Shown here in pieces: positions 25,101-36,856 of a stretch of 64,000 bases of DNA. Within the stretch, counting starts at the first letter, position 1, and every line of letters starts with the position of its first letter. Source of the stretch: Acanthopleura granulata (Eukaryota > Mollusca > Polyplacophora > Chitonida > Chitonidae); the NCBI GenBank assembly GCA_016165875.1, contig JABBOT010000004.1, positions 8,470,889 through 8,534,888 on the forward strand, in the 5' to 3' direction. Under the pieces are notes generated by a model, which was not told the DNA's origin, did no database searches, and saw nothing but the letters and a program-made list of their open reading frames with translations. A program made the position numbers and the translations under genes.

Positions 25101-28100
25101 TCTAATGCCCAACTCAATTTTGTTTTCACTTATGTGACAGTCTAGTTAATTGGTGAAGGAAACCCAGGTGCCAGGAGTAAACTACTGATTTTGACAGTTA
25201 CTTGACAATCCTTCTCACTTATTAGAGTGAGAGCTGGATATGACCATGCAATCTCATTGGTTAAGAGCTCTTTAACCATCCAGAGACAATCTGTACATAC
25301 ATGTACAGGTATATTTCTACTTACTGCAGGACTTCCCATCAAGATCCAAGAGATATATATGACTTCTGAAAAAAAAAACAACCAAGTATATTATTTCTTA
25401 CAATAAGTATGTGTATATGGGTAAAATTATCTAGGTAAATACTATACCATGGCACTTTGAGGCGTAACCATAGGAATAAATTATTGCGTCAGTCCCTTGT
25501 TAATCACAGAGAACAATTTTGTCACTGACTGAAGTATGATCATTTGTGTTACGCTAAGGTCAGAGATGTGCAACAGCATACACCAATGGCATTTTATAAA
25601 CACTACTGTAACAGTTAGCTGCTGCAAAACACAACAACTAGGGCAACCTTTATCAGGTGTGATTTATACATCTGAAAGGAAGAGAATGCCATTCCCAAAC
25701 AATGACTACTGGGAATTAAGTACATGTGGCTCAGGACATGCACAACAGTGACTCAGTACATTAATCCAAGTGGCTTCACAGAAACGCGTACAAGTGACAT
25801 ACAAGTCTCTAAAGGAACATACATACAAGTCACTACTGGGAGATATGTACAGGTGACTATAGGGACATACACACAAGTGTCTGAGGATATACATAAACAT
25901 GGCTATGGGGACTGACACACATATGCATGACTACAGGGACTGACATACAAGTGACTCAGGATATGCGTACAAGTGACCTCATATATACACACAAGTGACC
26001 TTGGACATACACACAAGTGACCTCGGATATGCATATATGACGGACCGTGGACATACATACATATAAGTGACCTGAGGTACACATACAAGTACAAGTAACT
26101 AAGGCACATAAAAGTAACTCAAGACATACATACATACAAGTGACCAGGGACATACATGAAAGTCACCTGGGATATTTGCACAAGTAACTAGGCACATGCA
26201 GCTGACTAGGGATATCCATACCACTGACTTACTTTCTCTGTATGCAGTAGGTGAGGCCAAGTCTGTAAGGTTCATGGCACCAGCCAACAAAAACCACAGC
26301 TTTGTCACCTGGGGCCCACACAGCCTGAAGTTAGCAGCACAGTGTATACAGACACATATTAAGTTAATATGTTACATCACCCATGAAAATGATGATAAAA
26401 TGAAGGAAACAAGTATGTAGGAAATAAGAACAATATACTTTTTATTCAACATATGAAACAATTTTAAACCCATACACCGTTCTCTTTTTTTTACGAACAT
26501 AAAGCCAGCTCTATCTGCTTTTGGGAATTTAGGAAATTCTACTTGACCTGAAATTAATTTAAATGCGGTAAGAAAAAAATAATTCCACAGATATGACAGA
26601 TAATAATTTTAACCTTTAAAGATTTAAGCCCAGAGTGCTTCCAGCAGCCATATCACTGAAAACCAGCTCTACTGAAAATTGCAACTAAAATCTCACCAAA
26701 CTCCGGGTCACATGTGCACAAACAAAGACATCACTTTCATTTTTATGCTGGTGGAGAGGATTTTCTGCGCGGGTATTGTTTCTCAGGTGAGAAATTTACT
26801 TCGGCACCAGCATAAATTCATCACTAAAAACTAGTATATCAATTAATTAACAAAAACATAAAAAAAAAACACTGAATTCAAATTCATTCATGATAATGTT
26901 TTGAGGTGGCAAATCTGTCCCTTAAAAATTATCAATTAATTATTCATAAACGATAACATACCTGACCAGGTGAGAGGTCATCTGGAATGCCTTCTAAGAC
27001 GTCGACATTTGATGTCTTCCAGTCTAGCACACAGAGTACAGGGTAACAGCATTTGGTCATTTGTTCTCCCCAACTCTCACGGAAGACAAACTCCTCACCC
27101 TAACACATTAACAACACCAAGAATACAGGTAAAGAAACATGCTTTGAAAACTGAAGAGATGCAGTACATTGACTGAGGTAGCTCTCAATTGGTCTAAATA
27201 TTCAATAAGATACCCTACAGATAACTTTGATAAAGTTAAATATGTTGACAATGGGAACTCTGTTGAGTCCTCTACATTATTCAATCTATATTTTCAAAGT
27301 CAGAACAATCCTGAATTTCACAGCATTTCAGGAACATCACATCTTTGCAAAACTTGTAGATATATCAGGAAACACTGTTAAGTGTTTAGGGAACAATTAC
27401 ACATAGCCTGAAAATACTGCTTTTGCAAAACATGTCCAGTGCCAATATGTGCCAGTACAACTATGTTGACAAGTTCCAAAATTTCTTCAAATGGGGTGGA
27501 TACTGATTTTACATTTATATTGGTTGTTGTTGCAAGCCAAGCTCCAAAGAATTCAGCTATAAATTGTCGTCTCAGATTCCGCTGAGAAAAACATTACCTT
27601 TTTAGTCATCTAATATTTCACATAGGGTCAAACAATTCCGAAGAATTAACATAGTAAAACCTTGTGTGAACTTATCACCTCTCACCCAGAGCGCACATTG
27701 CCTGATATTCTAACTCCAAACACTTTTGCATGGTACACCCTGCTAGCATGATATACATATGCCTCAATCATTGACTCACCTTGATAACCTCTGAATTCTC
27801 ATTATCTGCAACTGCTTTCGTTTCAAAGTAAGAGGCTGTTTTAGGGGGTTTCATTTCGGCAGTGTACAGCAGTTTTTCTTCTGAGGAAGACCATGTAAAG
27901 GAACCCATGCCTAAAACAATAAGCACCCTGCAGTTAATATTATACACTTGACATTTAATTAAAGATTAAAAGTATCAACAAAAATAAGGCAGTTGAGTTA
28001 CATACATTTTAATGTTCTATAGATTACACAAAAAATCTGTATATATTACAAGTAATGTATTAAAGAAAGGTGCATTAGTTGGAAAACAATCCACTGCACA

Positions 28101-30662
28101 GTCTCAGGTAATACCTGCAGTGCCTTATCAATGGGATATTGACGTAATATTAAATGAACGAGACTGACATTGTTCACTCAGACACTCACCATTAACTAGA
28201 CTTTTAATGTATACATGTAAAACTTTAATAAGTATCATGAAAATAAACTTTTCAGTAGTTTCAATACATCAGACTAGGGTGAAACCCCATACCTCCTTTT
28301 TCGTAGATCTTCCCATGTTTATCAATGGCCGTAACATCAATGGTTTTTAGCTTATGACTGTCATCCCATATCTAAAACAGACATTTTCTTGCCTTGTCAA
28401 ATATTTCCATCAGAGCTATTGATTCAGTTGAGAGTCAGCCCTATGCTGCATTTTCCCTAAAAATTCCCTTCAAAAATGCATTTTTACAAGCTATGATAAA
28501 GGCCATAAAGTATTACTTTTGGTGTTGCAAGATACATTTTTTCAGCAGCATACTATCCTGCCTTTCAACCAACGTCAAAACACCTTTTGTAACATGACAG
28601 AATCAAATAAATGAGTAACAGGTATTCAAGGGAAAATTTTAAGTCAAACATAGTTTAAAAAATATATGTGAAACTCAGGTTGTGAAAATGATAATTTGTG
28701 ATAAATATGCTAATCACAAACATCTAAAGACAGTGATACATAAAGATGCTCAGAGGTCACAGTCTTGTCACAGACTGAATGCAGTCATCTGTACATCTGT
28801 TATGAGCCTGTGTACCCACATATTCCAACCACAGCTTACATGAAAGACACTATAGTTGTCTGTGTTGTTATTATATTACATACTTCAACAAACTGTTTCT
28901 CATCTCCTTTCTTTGTCTTCGCATCTCTAACAATGACCTTCAATTTTCCAGATGGGGATGGTTCATTCCAAATCCTGCAAGTGTAAGAAGCCAAGTCGTC
29001 AGGAGTCTTACTGAATGGCACAAAACTGGACAATATCATCTTGAGGAGTGAATGCTTTAGAGTTGTATAAAACATACCTTACCACTTACTATTACATGAT
29101 ACAAAGTGTGATACCTGATCCTGGACAGGCACTAAGGTGTGAATGATAGACCTGTATGTGGTGGCTGACAAATTACCATGAGTGTCAACATCGTAAACCA
29201 AGACAGGGTTCAATTCCTAGTGTAATAATGTCAGAGACTTTAAACCCTTCAGTTTGAATACTTCCTCAAATGATGCTCATCATATGCAGGTAGGCCAAGT
29301 AGCGCACATCAGCAATTCACCTAGTCTGCCATACCAAAAGAGCCTTTGTAACATGAAAAAAAGAATGTTTAAAGCAAGTATACCCCATAACAAATAACTT
29401 TGATGTAACGAAAGCTTACTTATATAAACTATGTGAAAGTTTTGAAGATTCTGATGGCTCAAAAAAAAAAACATAATAAAAAAAAATTAGAGAGCAAACA
29501 TGCATTGGGTAGGTCACCCTCTCAATACTGATGTCTGGCAAACATTACAAAATACCCAAGCGTGTAAGTGTAGATATACATGTAAACAACACAAAAGCCT
29601 GGCTTAAGCTTTAGTTCTAATATCTTACTCATTCTTTATTTCCTGTGGAGCTGTAGAAATAACACCCTGGGCACCTTCTCCAGGCACAAAGTAAGACTTT
29701 GAGAACTTTACGTTCTCTTTTCTCTCCAAATCCCTTTGGCTCCACACAGACGAAATGTGTGTTGTTTTATCAGAGATGGACGTAATTCTCGCAGAAACAG
29801 GGGACGGGAAACTTGCATAATCCCTATAATGTTCCACAATATCTTCAACCTGTAAATGACATACATCCAGAGGAATCGATTATGCACACCTGTTTATTCA
29901 TTCAACACATTAAGGTACCATACTATGGTTCTGAGGCATTTCAGCAGCTGAATTTGATTTCAGAAGTTGCATGTACTGAATTAATTGGTGGCAACTGATT
30001 CACTGGTCGTACTTGATTCACTCGGTTAATTCATATGATTTCATTAATATCTGATCTGTAAATGATCTTTTTTATGCCGAACATACCATACTGAGGAATA
30101 TTCCGCTTAACTGTTTATGATGTACTAGCATTAATCTACTTTGATTGGAGGTTAGTTATGTATTTATTCATTTATTTGTAGGGGTTTTACACCTTAGTCA
30201 GGAGAATTTCACTTGTAAGATGACAGCCAATGTTATGGTGGAAGCAAATTGGGCATGCACAGCTTTGGACAGACCCATGGCCATCTGATTTGATTACCTT
30301 ACTGATTACTTCCACAAGCCAGAATTTTTGATTAATACCATGGGAGGAGAAAACGGGAGTTGTGGTAGAATCTAGCCTGTTCACAGTAAATCACTGACCT
30401 TTGGCAAGTTACAATTACTGGCAAACTATTCCACATGTGAAGGTCATTCTTGAACGCCATATTAGTGTAAGGCTTAAATGAACCATTAGCAAGTGTAAGG
30501 TGTTCTGTGCAAACAACTCATTTGAGTATCATCAACTGCTTATCATCACCAAGGCCTCTGGAAGAATGAGAGCAGGGGATTCCAGATACATGCATTTCCA
30601 GCATATTGCGGGAAGTTTACCTGTTTGTTTTTTCTTGCCACACCACGCTTGACAATAGCCAT
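13485..30662 (-). CDS. APEH: Acylaminoacyl-peptidase (acylamino-acid-releasing enzyme)
   Basis: Serine peptidase (S9C) that removes N-acylated residues from short peptides in the cytosol. The protein, about 716 aa (human 732), is built from 22 exons: 30621-30662, 29629-29849, 28884-28974, 28293-28371, 27780-27910, 26962-27099, 26233-26324, 25325-25365, 24759-24880, 23873-23930, 23102-23202, 22350-22490, 20408-20546, 19223-19303, 18331-18411, 18098-18186, 17186-17296, 16770-16818, 16092-16126, 15235-15337, 14000-14106, 13485-13584. The N-terminal beta-propeller part (QRDLERKENVKF, WAPGDKAVVFVGW) is followed by the alpha/beta-hydrolase domain (FPHGGPHS, NYRGSTGFGQD). The catalytic triad is Ser of GGSHGG (about residue 572), Asp of LGAEDRRVP (about 661) and His of YPEDCH (about 693), spaced as in the human enzyme. 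Junctions are GT-AG and phases agree except between the exons at 16770-16818 and 16092-16126, which differ by one nucleotide. The start is the first Met of a short first exon, and the N-terminus is the least certain part. Confidence 0.95.
18566..18786. repeat. Tandem duplication of about 108 bp in an APEH intron
   Basis: Two adjacent copies share 'ccacaaagcctagtaagaag', 'aaccaactg(t/c)caggtaacaaac' and 'agttttagaagaactagcag', each ending 'ctccaaacatgac'. They differ at only a few positions, so the duplication is recent. It lies between APEH exons 14 (19223-19303) and 15 (18331-18411) and contains no coding sequence. Confidence 0.85.
19080..19115. repeat. (TA)n microsatellite
   Basis: An uninterrupted run of about 18 TA dinucleotides in an APEH intron, probably polymorphic in length. 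Confidence 0.95.
19425..19600 (-). repeat. SINE family B, degraded fragment, minus orientation
   Basis: Short blocks ('gctgaagacaccaaacatgacac', 'cagcctttggtatgagctgg', 'caaggatt') match the copy at 8861-9223 in the same order and strand. The tRNA-like head and much of the body are missing. Confidence 0.5.
19715..19945. repeat. Dispersed repeat R1, copy 3
   Basis: The fullest R1 copy. Blocks in order: 'ggtaaatgacctataa', 'aaaagtgcatttttac', 'aggatatcaccctacc', 'ccaaacaaacctcaaaa', 'gcaacttggtcatggg' and 'taggtcatttatcc'. It lies in the APEH intron between exons 13 and 14. Confidence 0.6.
20532..20757 (-). repeat. Short tandem copies of an APEH splice-acceptor region
   Basis: The acceptor of APEH exon 13, with its polypyrimidine tract and first exon bases (ends about 20532-20566), recurs 4-5 times in the adjacent intron: near 20593-20624, 20634-20662, 20678-20695, 20700-20720 and 20730-20757. 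The 20634-20662 copy keeps an intact acceptor reading 'cttgtttcag' then 'gttattgg'. Use of that copy would put a stop codon in frame within about ten codons. Confidence 0.7.
23390..23520. repeat. Dispersed repeat R1, copy 4
   Basis: Blocks 'aggtcattaaatattac', 'ttttgttgctgaaact', 'cagtgggtcatcctcc', 'ccaaataagcctaaaac' and 'agatcagaagatc' match the R1 copies at 17 and 2680. Located in the APEH intron between exons 10 and 11. Confidence 0.5.
25780..26240. repeat. Minisatellite, unit about 24-28 bp, APEH intron
   Basis: An irregular tandem array built from 'acatacaagtgac' blocks separated by variable 8-14 bp spacers ('ctcagga', 'cttgga', 'ctcgga'). It lies in the APEH intron, starting just left (3' on the minus strand) of exon 7 (26233-26324). 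Minus-strand open frames rich in Tyr, Val and Cys result from the repeat and are not coding. Confidence 0.8.
28450..28605. repeat. Dispersed repeat R1, copy 5
   Basis: Blocks 'aaaaatgcatttttac', 'aaagtattacttttggtgtt', 'gcatactatcctgcctttc' and 'caacgtcaaaacacc' match the R1 copies. Located in the APEH intron between exons 3 and 4. Confidence 0.5.
30165..30300 (-). repeat. SINE family A, diverged fragment, minus orientation
   Basis: 'tttacaccttagtcagga', 'atttcacttgtaagatg' and 'aatgttatggtgg' match the tail and adjacent body of SINE family A read on the minus strand. The head is missing. It lies in APEH intron 1. Confidence 0.5.
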
Positions 30663-31030
30663 GTTTCTGATTGAGGCTGATAAGAGACGGTATGATGAGG
30701 AGCTGTTACGTTAGTAAATTTGGATACATAACATCAATACATAGGTCATGGTTTAATAAGTTATGAAGACATGACTCTTGATCCTCAAGCACCATCCCAA
30801 ATCTCCAGCATTCCCCTATCCCAATCGCACTCCATGGAGAGACCTGATCATCCAAGTATCAGCCAAGTTAACTTTAGTGTTGTGTAATGGTTACCAATGT
30901 CAATACATTTTACACCACTCTCATTTATAGATGGCCTCAGAATAGAACGTTTCATCCCTTCTTGGCAATATCCCCACATAAACTGAAATAATTCTTTGTT
31001 GATTTCTGTGATAAATGGCATAGAATTTTT

Positions 31031-31258
31031 TTTATTATTTGATTGGTGTTTTACTCCACACTGAAGAATATTACACTTTTACGATGGCTGCTAACATTAC
31101 GGTGGGAGGAAATCCACGACCATCTGCAGGTTGCTGTCAGATCTTCCTACATATGGCTGGAGAGGAAGCCAGCATGAGCTGACTTGAACTCACAGCGACC
31201 TTATTGGTGAGAGACACCTGGGTTATTAAGCTATCTTCCTCAGCCACGAAGGCCTCCC
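31031..31258 (-). mobile_element. SINE family A, near full length, minus orientation
   Basis: Collinear with the copy at 10605: tail 'gattggtgttttactcc', 'acggtgggagg', 'ccatctgcaggttgctg', 'gaagccagcatgagctg', 'gaactcacagcg', then the tRNA-like head ending 'agccacgaaggcctccc'. A block of about 30 bp of the body is deleted. It abuts the LINE relic to its right. Confidence 0.85.
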
Positions 31259-31479
31259 ATTGGCTTAGGAAAATGTGAAACTGAAGCCAGGTATGTCAAT
31301 CTGGAGAGACCTTCACTTTTTGCTAGAACAAATAGGCGAAATGGTGTATTCGGAATCGTTTCCTCACCTTGCCAATTCTGAAATATCTACGCTGTCCTTA
31401 TTTATGTCTATATTTGATATTGTTCAGGATCGTTATTGTTTTTGTCAAGTAGAAAGACTTTAGATCTTTAAAGTGTTCA

Positions 31480-32075
31480 TTACAGACTTAATGTCAAAGA
31501 GTGACAAATTGGAATCATCAGTGTGATATACACCTTTCACTTCCTGGTCATTTGCTTTTACTCCATTGTTGTTCACATAACTGCTCATTTCGTTGTTTAT
31601 AAGTTCGATAGCCATCAAAAACATACACCGGGAAAAGGGACAACCTTACCTCATTCCTCTGTCTAGATTAAACCAGTGAGCTGAGTTATTTTTATTAACT
31701 ACACAACTGCAGGACTCTTTACACAAAGTCAGAATATATCTTTCAAACATGATTAAAATTTATCTCACGCATAAGTCATAAGCGACCATTCTGCGGAATC
31801 AAAAGCGTCCACTATATCGAGCAAGAGTAGCCAACTGTTAGAATAGCTTGGATATAAAACAAATGTTTTCATCAGTGAAGCCACCTTTCAGAAATCCAGT
31901 CTCGATATTATGTATTAGACTATTCAGACATGGTTTAACTCGGTTTGCACGATCTTTGGCGATAATTTTATGATCTGTATTAAGCAGATTAATTGGCTTC
32001 CAATTTCAGATCAACTCCATGAAGAAGTCAAGTATGCCAATCAAACACCTCAGAGAGCTATTTTGCAAAAATGCT
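31480..32075 (-). pseudogene. Decayed non-LTR retrotransposon (LINE) reverse-transcriptase relic
   Basis: The minus strand encodes, in pieces broken by stops and shifts, the conserved motifs of a LINE reverse transcriptase. NWKPINLLNTDHKIIAK corresponds to the (N)WRPISLLN-type block; ETGFLKGGFTDENI to the QxGFxxGR-type block; VDAFDSAEW to the FDxxEW-type block; then RGMR-stop-GCPFS for RG(V)RQGCPLS and KGVYHTDDS for the Y(A)DD box. The block order is correct. The catalytic box is altered and at least two in-frame stops are present, so it is dead. The motif style is closest to L1/Tx1-like elements. The remaining 5' and 3' parts are not recognisable. Confidence 0.8.
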
Positions 32076-32079
32076 TTAG

Positions 32080-33330
32080 ATACATGCAATAAAAAAAACT
32101 GGATGTGCTGACAGTTTGAGGACGAGACCGCACTCCAAGGTCTCAAACAGTTGGCCCAGTCGTTTTTCTTGTACATAGCTATGGCTTTTTCACAAAAATA
32201 TCAAACTTTTTATTTCCTTACAAACACATCAGAAATTTGGGGGAAAACATTAATAAATATACAGATATTTTTACCTGTTTTGGGGGGGTAAAATAATATA
32301 ACCCCCTCAACTTTGTTATGTTGTACCAGTCCAGCCTTTTCCTTATGCGTCATAACCATTGTAAGCAAAACAGAGCCACAAACAGGTCACAAAAAAAGGT
32401 CACTGGATACGTCCAATGAGGTCACGTAACATGGTTTTTTTTGTGTGTGTGTGTGAACTTCGGCATTAATCTTGATATGTTGTGTTTTTAATTTGAGAGA
32501 GACACAGGATATCTTTGACAACTACCTGTTCGAACTTTACTTGGATGAGTCTTAGGGTGAGATGGAACGTTATCTAGGTCATTGCCTGCAAGCGAAACTT
32601 GCATGCTTTGTTGATTTTGGGTGAGGCGCTGGTCTATGCTTCGTGGGTTAAACATTTTACTGACGTGATATAATATTATTTTAGACAAAAGGAGCAAAAC
32701 TTAAAAATTTACATCAGTCAAATAAAATAAGTTTAATGTCAAATGTTCTCTCCTGAATATTAATTTGTGTGCCTGTCATTTGTTAGAAATCACTAAAAAT
32801 ACACTGAGGTATTAACATTTGTTCCCCCTAAGGAAAAAGGCTATAGTGATTTTTCAAGGGCCCTGTGTAAAATGCGTTTTGATTAGCTACTGGTGGTACT
32901 GACGGCCTTAAACAATGGCTGCGTCAAAATGGAAGGCAAGTTTTCTATATAGCACACAAGACGGAATGTGTTTTTCTGGCAACATATATTAGAGAAAATT
33001 TGAATTTTATATCATTAATAAGCAAAAGTGTAGCATGAGCTTACTTTTCATACCGAGAATTATTCACTTGCTGCCTCTTCCTTTAACAACAAAAAGCTAG
33101 CCGTGCATGACTCCTGCATACCAATATTTGGATGTCACTTACTGGCAGAGCCTTACATTGTTCCATTCACTTCTGTATAGTTCCAGAATTCTACCTCTTC
33201 ACACCCCCATGCACACATTACACAATGTCAAGCGAAATATTTGAGTGAAGGCGAAGTCATAAGGCTAAACAAAACTAAAGTTTGTGCACCTATGCATACA
33301 TTTGCACACACAGAGGCGTATATGGTTTGT
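32080..33330. other. Intergenic stretch right of the LINE relic
   Basis: Mostly AT-rich. A minus-strand open frame at 32488-32697 contains SIDQRLTQNQQSMQVSL. It could be a further remnant of the LINE or chance; I see no splice context. Nothing else is supported. Confidence 0.35.
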
Positions 33331-33334
33331 CTGT

Positions 33335-33505
33335 ATATTTGATTGGTGCTTCTACAGTGTGCTCAAGAATACTTCACTTATGCATGACGGCGTCAAACCC
33401 GGCAGACACGGGGGGGGGGGGAGGGGAACCCATGCATGCATCACTATCTTTCACGTGGGTTGCTGGAAAGATCTTCCACATACGATCAGGTCGCCAGGAT
33501 GCTAG
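33335..33505 (-). repeat. SINE family A fragment with a poly-G interruption
   Basis: 'gattggtgcttctacagtg', 'gctcaagaatacttcac', 'aacccggcaga' and 'gttgctggaaagatcttcc' match the minus-strand form of SINE family A, tail first. A run of about a dozen G (33410-33421) replaces part of the body. The tRNA-like head is missing. Confidence 0.6.
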
Positions 33506-33599
33506 TTCAACTAAATTAAACGTTGACGTCTATTTTCAACAATTTCTGATATTTATCTGCCTCGTTACCTGAATATAATAAACTATTAACGATAAACAC

Positions 33600-36500
33600 C
33601 AACGTTTAATTTAACTGAACTCTGAGAAAGCCAGCATAAGAGGAACCTAGCTTCACATGTATGTCGTATGGTACGGTACGCTACTGTCAAAAAGAGTATC
33701 AATAGCTAGGAAACACCTAAATAGTGATACTGACAAACACAGTATCACGTCCTTCGGCACAACTGAAGCCCTTTACCATCTTTACCTTGGTGACTACCAT
33801 GATGACAGCTTGTTGCAGCAGCGGAAACAGTTAGAGACCTCACAAAACTCTCTCGTACCCCTGCGCATCCCAGTATTGACCCATTTACGCTTCGGCCAGC
33901 GCACGATAAATCGCACCTTACGATATGGGTTATCTCATTTGTAGGACTTGACACATATACGGACGAAGCCTTTAGCGGATCAGTGCGTTCACCACTTTAG
34001 CTAGAATGTCACACCTACGTCGGCGTGCGTCCATATTATGTTATGTTTATATTAACCTGCTTCGTGCTTGTAATATTTGGGGCATCTGGTGTGCTCTGCA
34101 AATATACAGGAATAAGCATGCGGTTTCTCTTTTCTCTTCTCACATCCAAAGAACAACAGATCTATATCTGCTCTTGTCGGGGAAAAAATGAGAAAGAAAT
34201 GTAATTTTTTGCATTCAGCAGTACAAATATCTGCTCTAACGATTAGAAGAATGAGGATATACTGCATACCTGGAGTTAGCTGCTATGTGTCATGGAATGC
34301 GTTAAAACATAAACTGCAGCATTTGGGACAGGTCTTATAAGTTGATATGGTTTATAAATTGATATTCCATCTCGTCCACTAACTGATTCAATTCGTGTTC
34401 ATTGTCAGTCAGTTTTATGTGTAGAGTTGCATATGATTATGGTCCACAGGCTATATAGTAGGCCACATAGCTGATCAAAACTCTTGCATGCATGTAAGGT
34501 TGTGTTTGTTTCACTTGATTATGTAACCAAATAATTATATATATGTAGAAAAATACGTAGAAACATTAAAGTTATATGAAAGAAATCCTACGGAACAAAG
34601 CTAACACTATGGTTCAAAGGGATTTTCCAGGAACAACACTACTTATCCCATATAACTCAGGATTCCTTAAAAAACAAAATCTTCGGCTGTGTTCGTAAAA
34701 TTTTTCTGATGTGTCGTTATAATATTCGTTATATGACATTGAATCAGGCAGATGTGAGGTCGAGTCAGTCAATTATACAGGGATGACATCAGGCATGTTT
34801 GAAAGGACAATGTCATTTGTGGATACACGTCAGTCATTAGTGATGTTATGTGTTTGTGTGTGATGAAACAACAGGCAAAGTGAAGAGGACATAAAAATTT
34901 TGTTTCCACATTCTCTGACGAAACCTACAATATCTGTTTTAATACAGTGCAATGTTTTTACAACTTTGCAAGCTATCTCAATCTCCATCAATTTCACCTT
35001 GTAGCTAGGACAAGGCGTTTTCACACCACAGTAGCCCTTTAAAACCAGCAATCTGAATGGCCACTGATTCCAGGGCCTGTAGGCAGCTGGCCCCTTGACA
35101 TACCCCTGACCTTAACTTGGGATGGAATAGCTAAGTTCAGGATTTAACACCTCACACCTCAGCATCAAATACATTGTTTTACCTGGTTCCGATCAAAATT
35201 TTAAGCAAAACATGTCTAAGAATAGATCTCTGCCTATATGTATGTGACCCCTGGTTTTCAGATTACAAAGTTGGCTTAGGCTTAAGCCAGACTTCAAATG
35301 TATCATTCCTGAAATTACATTTGAAAATAAAGAATAATGTTCATTTTTGGAATGAAAGTCGAAAAAAAAAAAAAAAAAAAAAAAAAAGCGTTTGGTATTA
35401 AAACAAAAATATAAAGTAAGTCACCAACTTCTTTCAGTAAACTTCTTCTACATCAAGACCAAGTCATGACTTAAGCCAGAAGTCACATGCGTTATCCTGA
35501 GAATAGGACCAACACTGAGGTCCCCCAAACAACATGTTCTTGAAAAGATCAGTTCAGTTTATTCCGGCTTTGCATTAGATATTTTGATTCATCAATTTGT
35601 AAGCTGCATGCATGTCTGGATAGAATTGTTAAGCTGGGGTGGATGTATACAATGTATTATGGGTGGAGGATACTGTAGGGTCTGGAGCCAACCACTCACC
35701 ATTGCCAAGACACTTGGGAACTTCACTGTGAATATGTCAAATTTGTGGTCTCCAGTGCCCTTCATGTTATACCACACAACAGAGCCAGCAGTGACCACTT
35801 CATGGTACTACTGTCCCAGGAAAAACAGAAAATTGAACTTTCCCTGTCCCTGTCCAATGGGTTTTACCCAGCAATTGCAAAGCAATAATCATAACCATGA
35901 CATGCTTGCTATTCCTGGAATTCATCAACCTTTTTGCATGTTTGCAAGCAATGTTCATAGGCATTATTCTGTGTAAACTAATGACATTATACTTTTTGTG
36001 AAGCCATGAAACCAATGAACTTTTTCTCCAAAATCAAATTTAACATGTGCATAAACTGTACTGAAAGTTGCTCTTTCATATGCGAAAAGGTTGTGGAATC
36101 AGAGTAAGCAGGCACAAAAGTTTTGTCAATAGCTACACATAAAGAGGAAAAAAGTTTGTGATGTCATCATTGCCCAACAACATAAGTATTGTTCATAAAG
36201 CACACCTTACAATTCAATCATTTGAATGTATGTGTATTTCATTCATGTCAAGATTAAAAAAAAATAAATGAAGGCCAGTTCTCAGTGGTATATTGGATGA
36301 TAAGAATTTCCTTTCTTGTCCTTATTTAATCTTCCTTCAAATGATATGAAAACACTTTCGACAAACATCATTTTTTTCTCTGATATATCATACACATATC
36401 CTGTACAGTTTGTGTTCATTACAAGGTCATTTTTTTTAAATGATGTATATTTTACATAATGTACATTGCATCTTAACATAACAGGACACAAGGTAAAATA

Positions 36501-36850
36501 AATATATTGTGCTAGTATGGTATTTTTGTGAATTTCATTTCACAGTTTGAAAATAGTAAGAACTGTAACTGCAAAACAATAAGAACAATAAGAACTGAAC
36601 GACTTCACCAGACAGTTGCATGCATGCACACTCTACTGTCTGAAAATCAACCGTTGTTATAAACTGTTGAAGAGAAACAATACTGAACCCCATAGTGAAT
36701 AAACTAACTTGTTTTAGAAATATTCAGATCCAGTGACAGTGTCATTGAGTATATGTGCACTGAAGAGGTATCAGTAGTATTAATGGCGAATGTAGTCATT
36801 GCAAGACTTGTAGTCCTATCTTTTCCATGTAAAAGATAAGACGTTGTACA
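33600..36850. other. Intergenic region between APEH and EFCAB10
   Basis: A more GC-rich, CpG-containing block at about 33650-34030 lies upstream of APEH on its strand. It could hold a promoter or non-coding first exon, which I cannot show. A poly-A run of about 26 bases at 35362-35387 is not attached to a recognised element. The open frame at 35584-35976 (130 codons, plus) has no homology that I recognise and no splice context. Confidence 0.35.
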
Positions 36851-36856
36851 TGACAT

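Noticed and set aside
25780..26240. Regularly spaced repeats considered as a CRISPR-like array
   Set aside because: Units are degenerate, spacers vary in length and are not unique inserts between identical repeats, and the locus is an intron of a eukaryotic gene.
35584..35976. Plus-strand open frame of 130 codons between APEH and EFCAB10
   Set aside because: No recognisable homology, no splice context, and composition no different from surrounding non-coding DNA.
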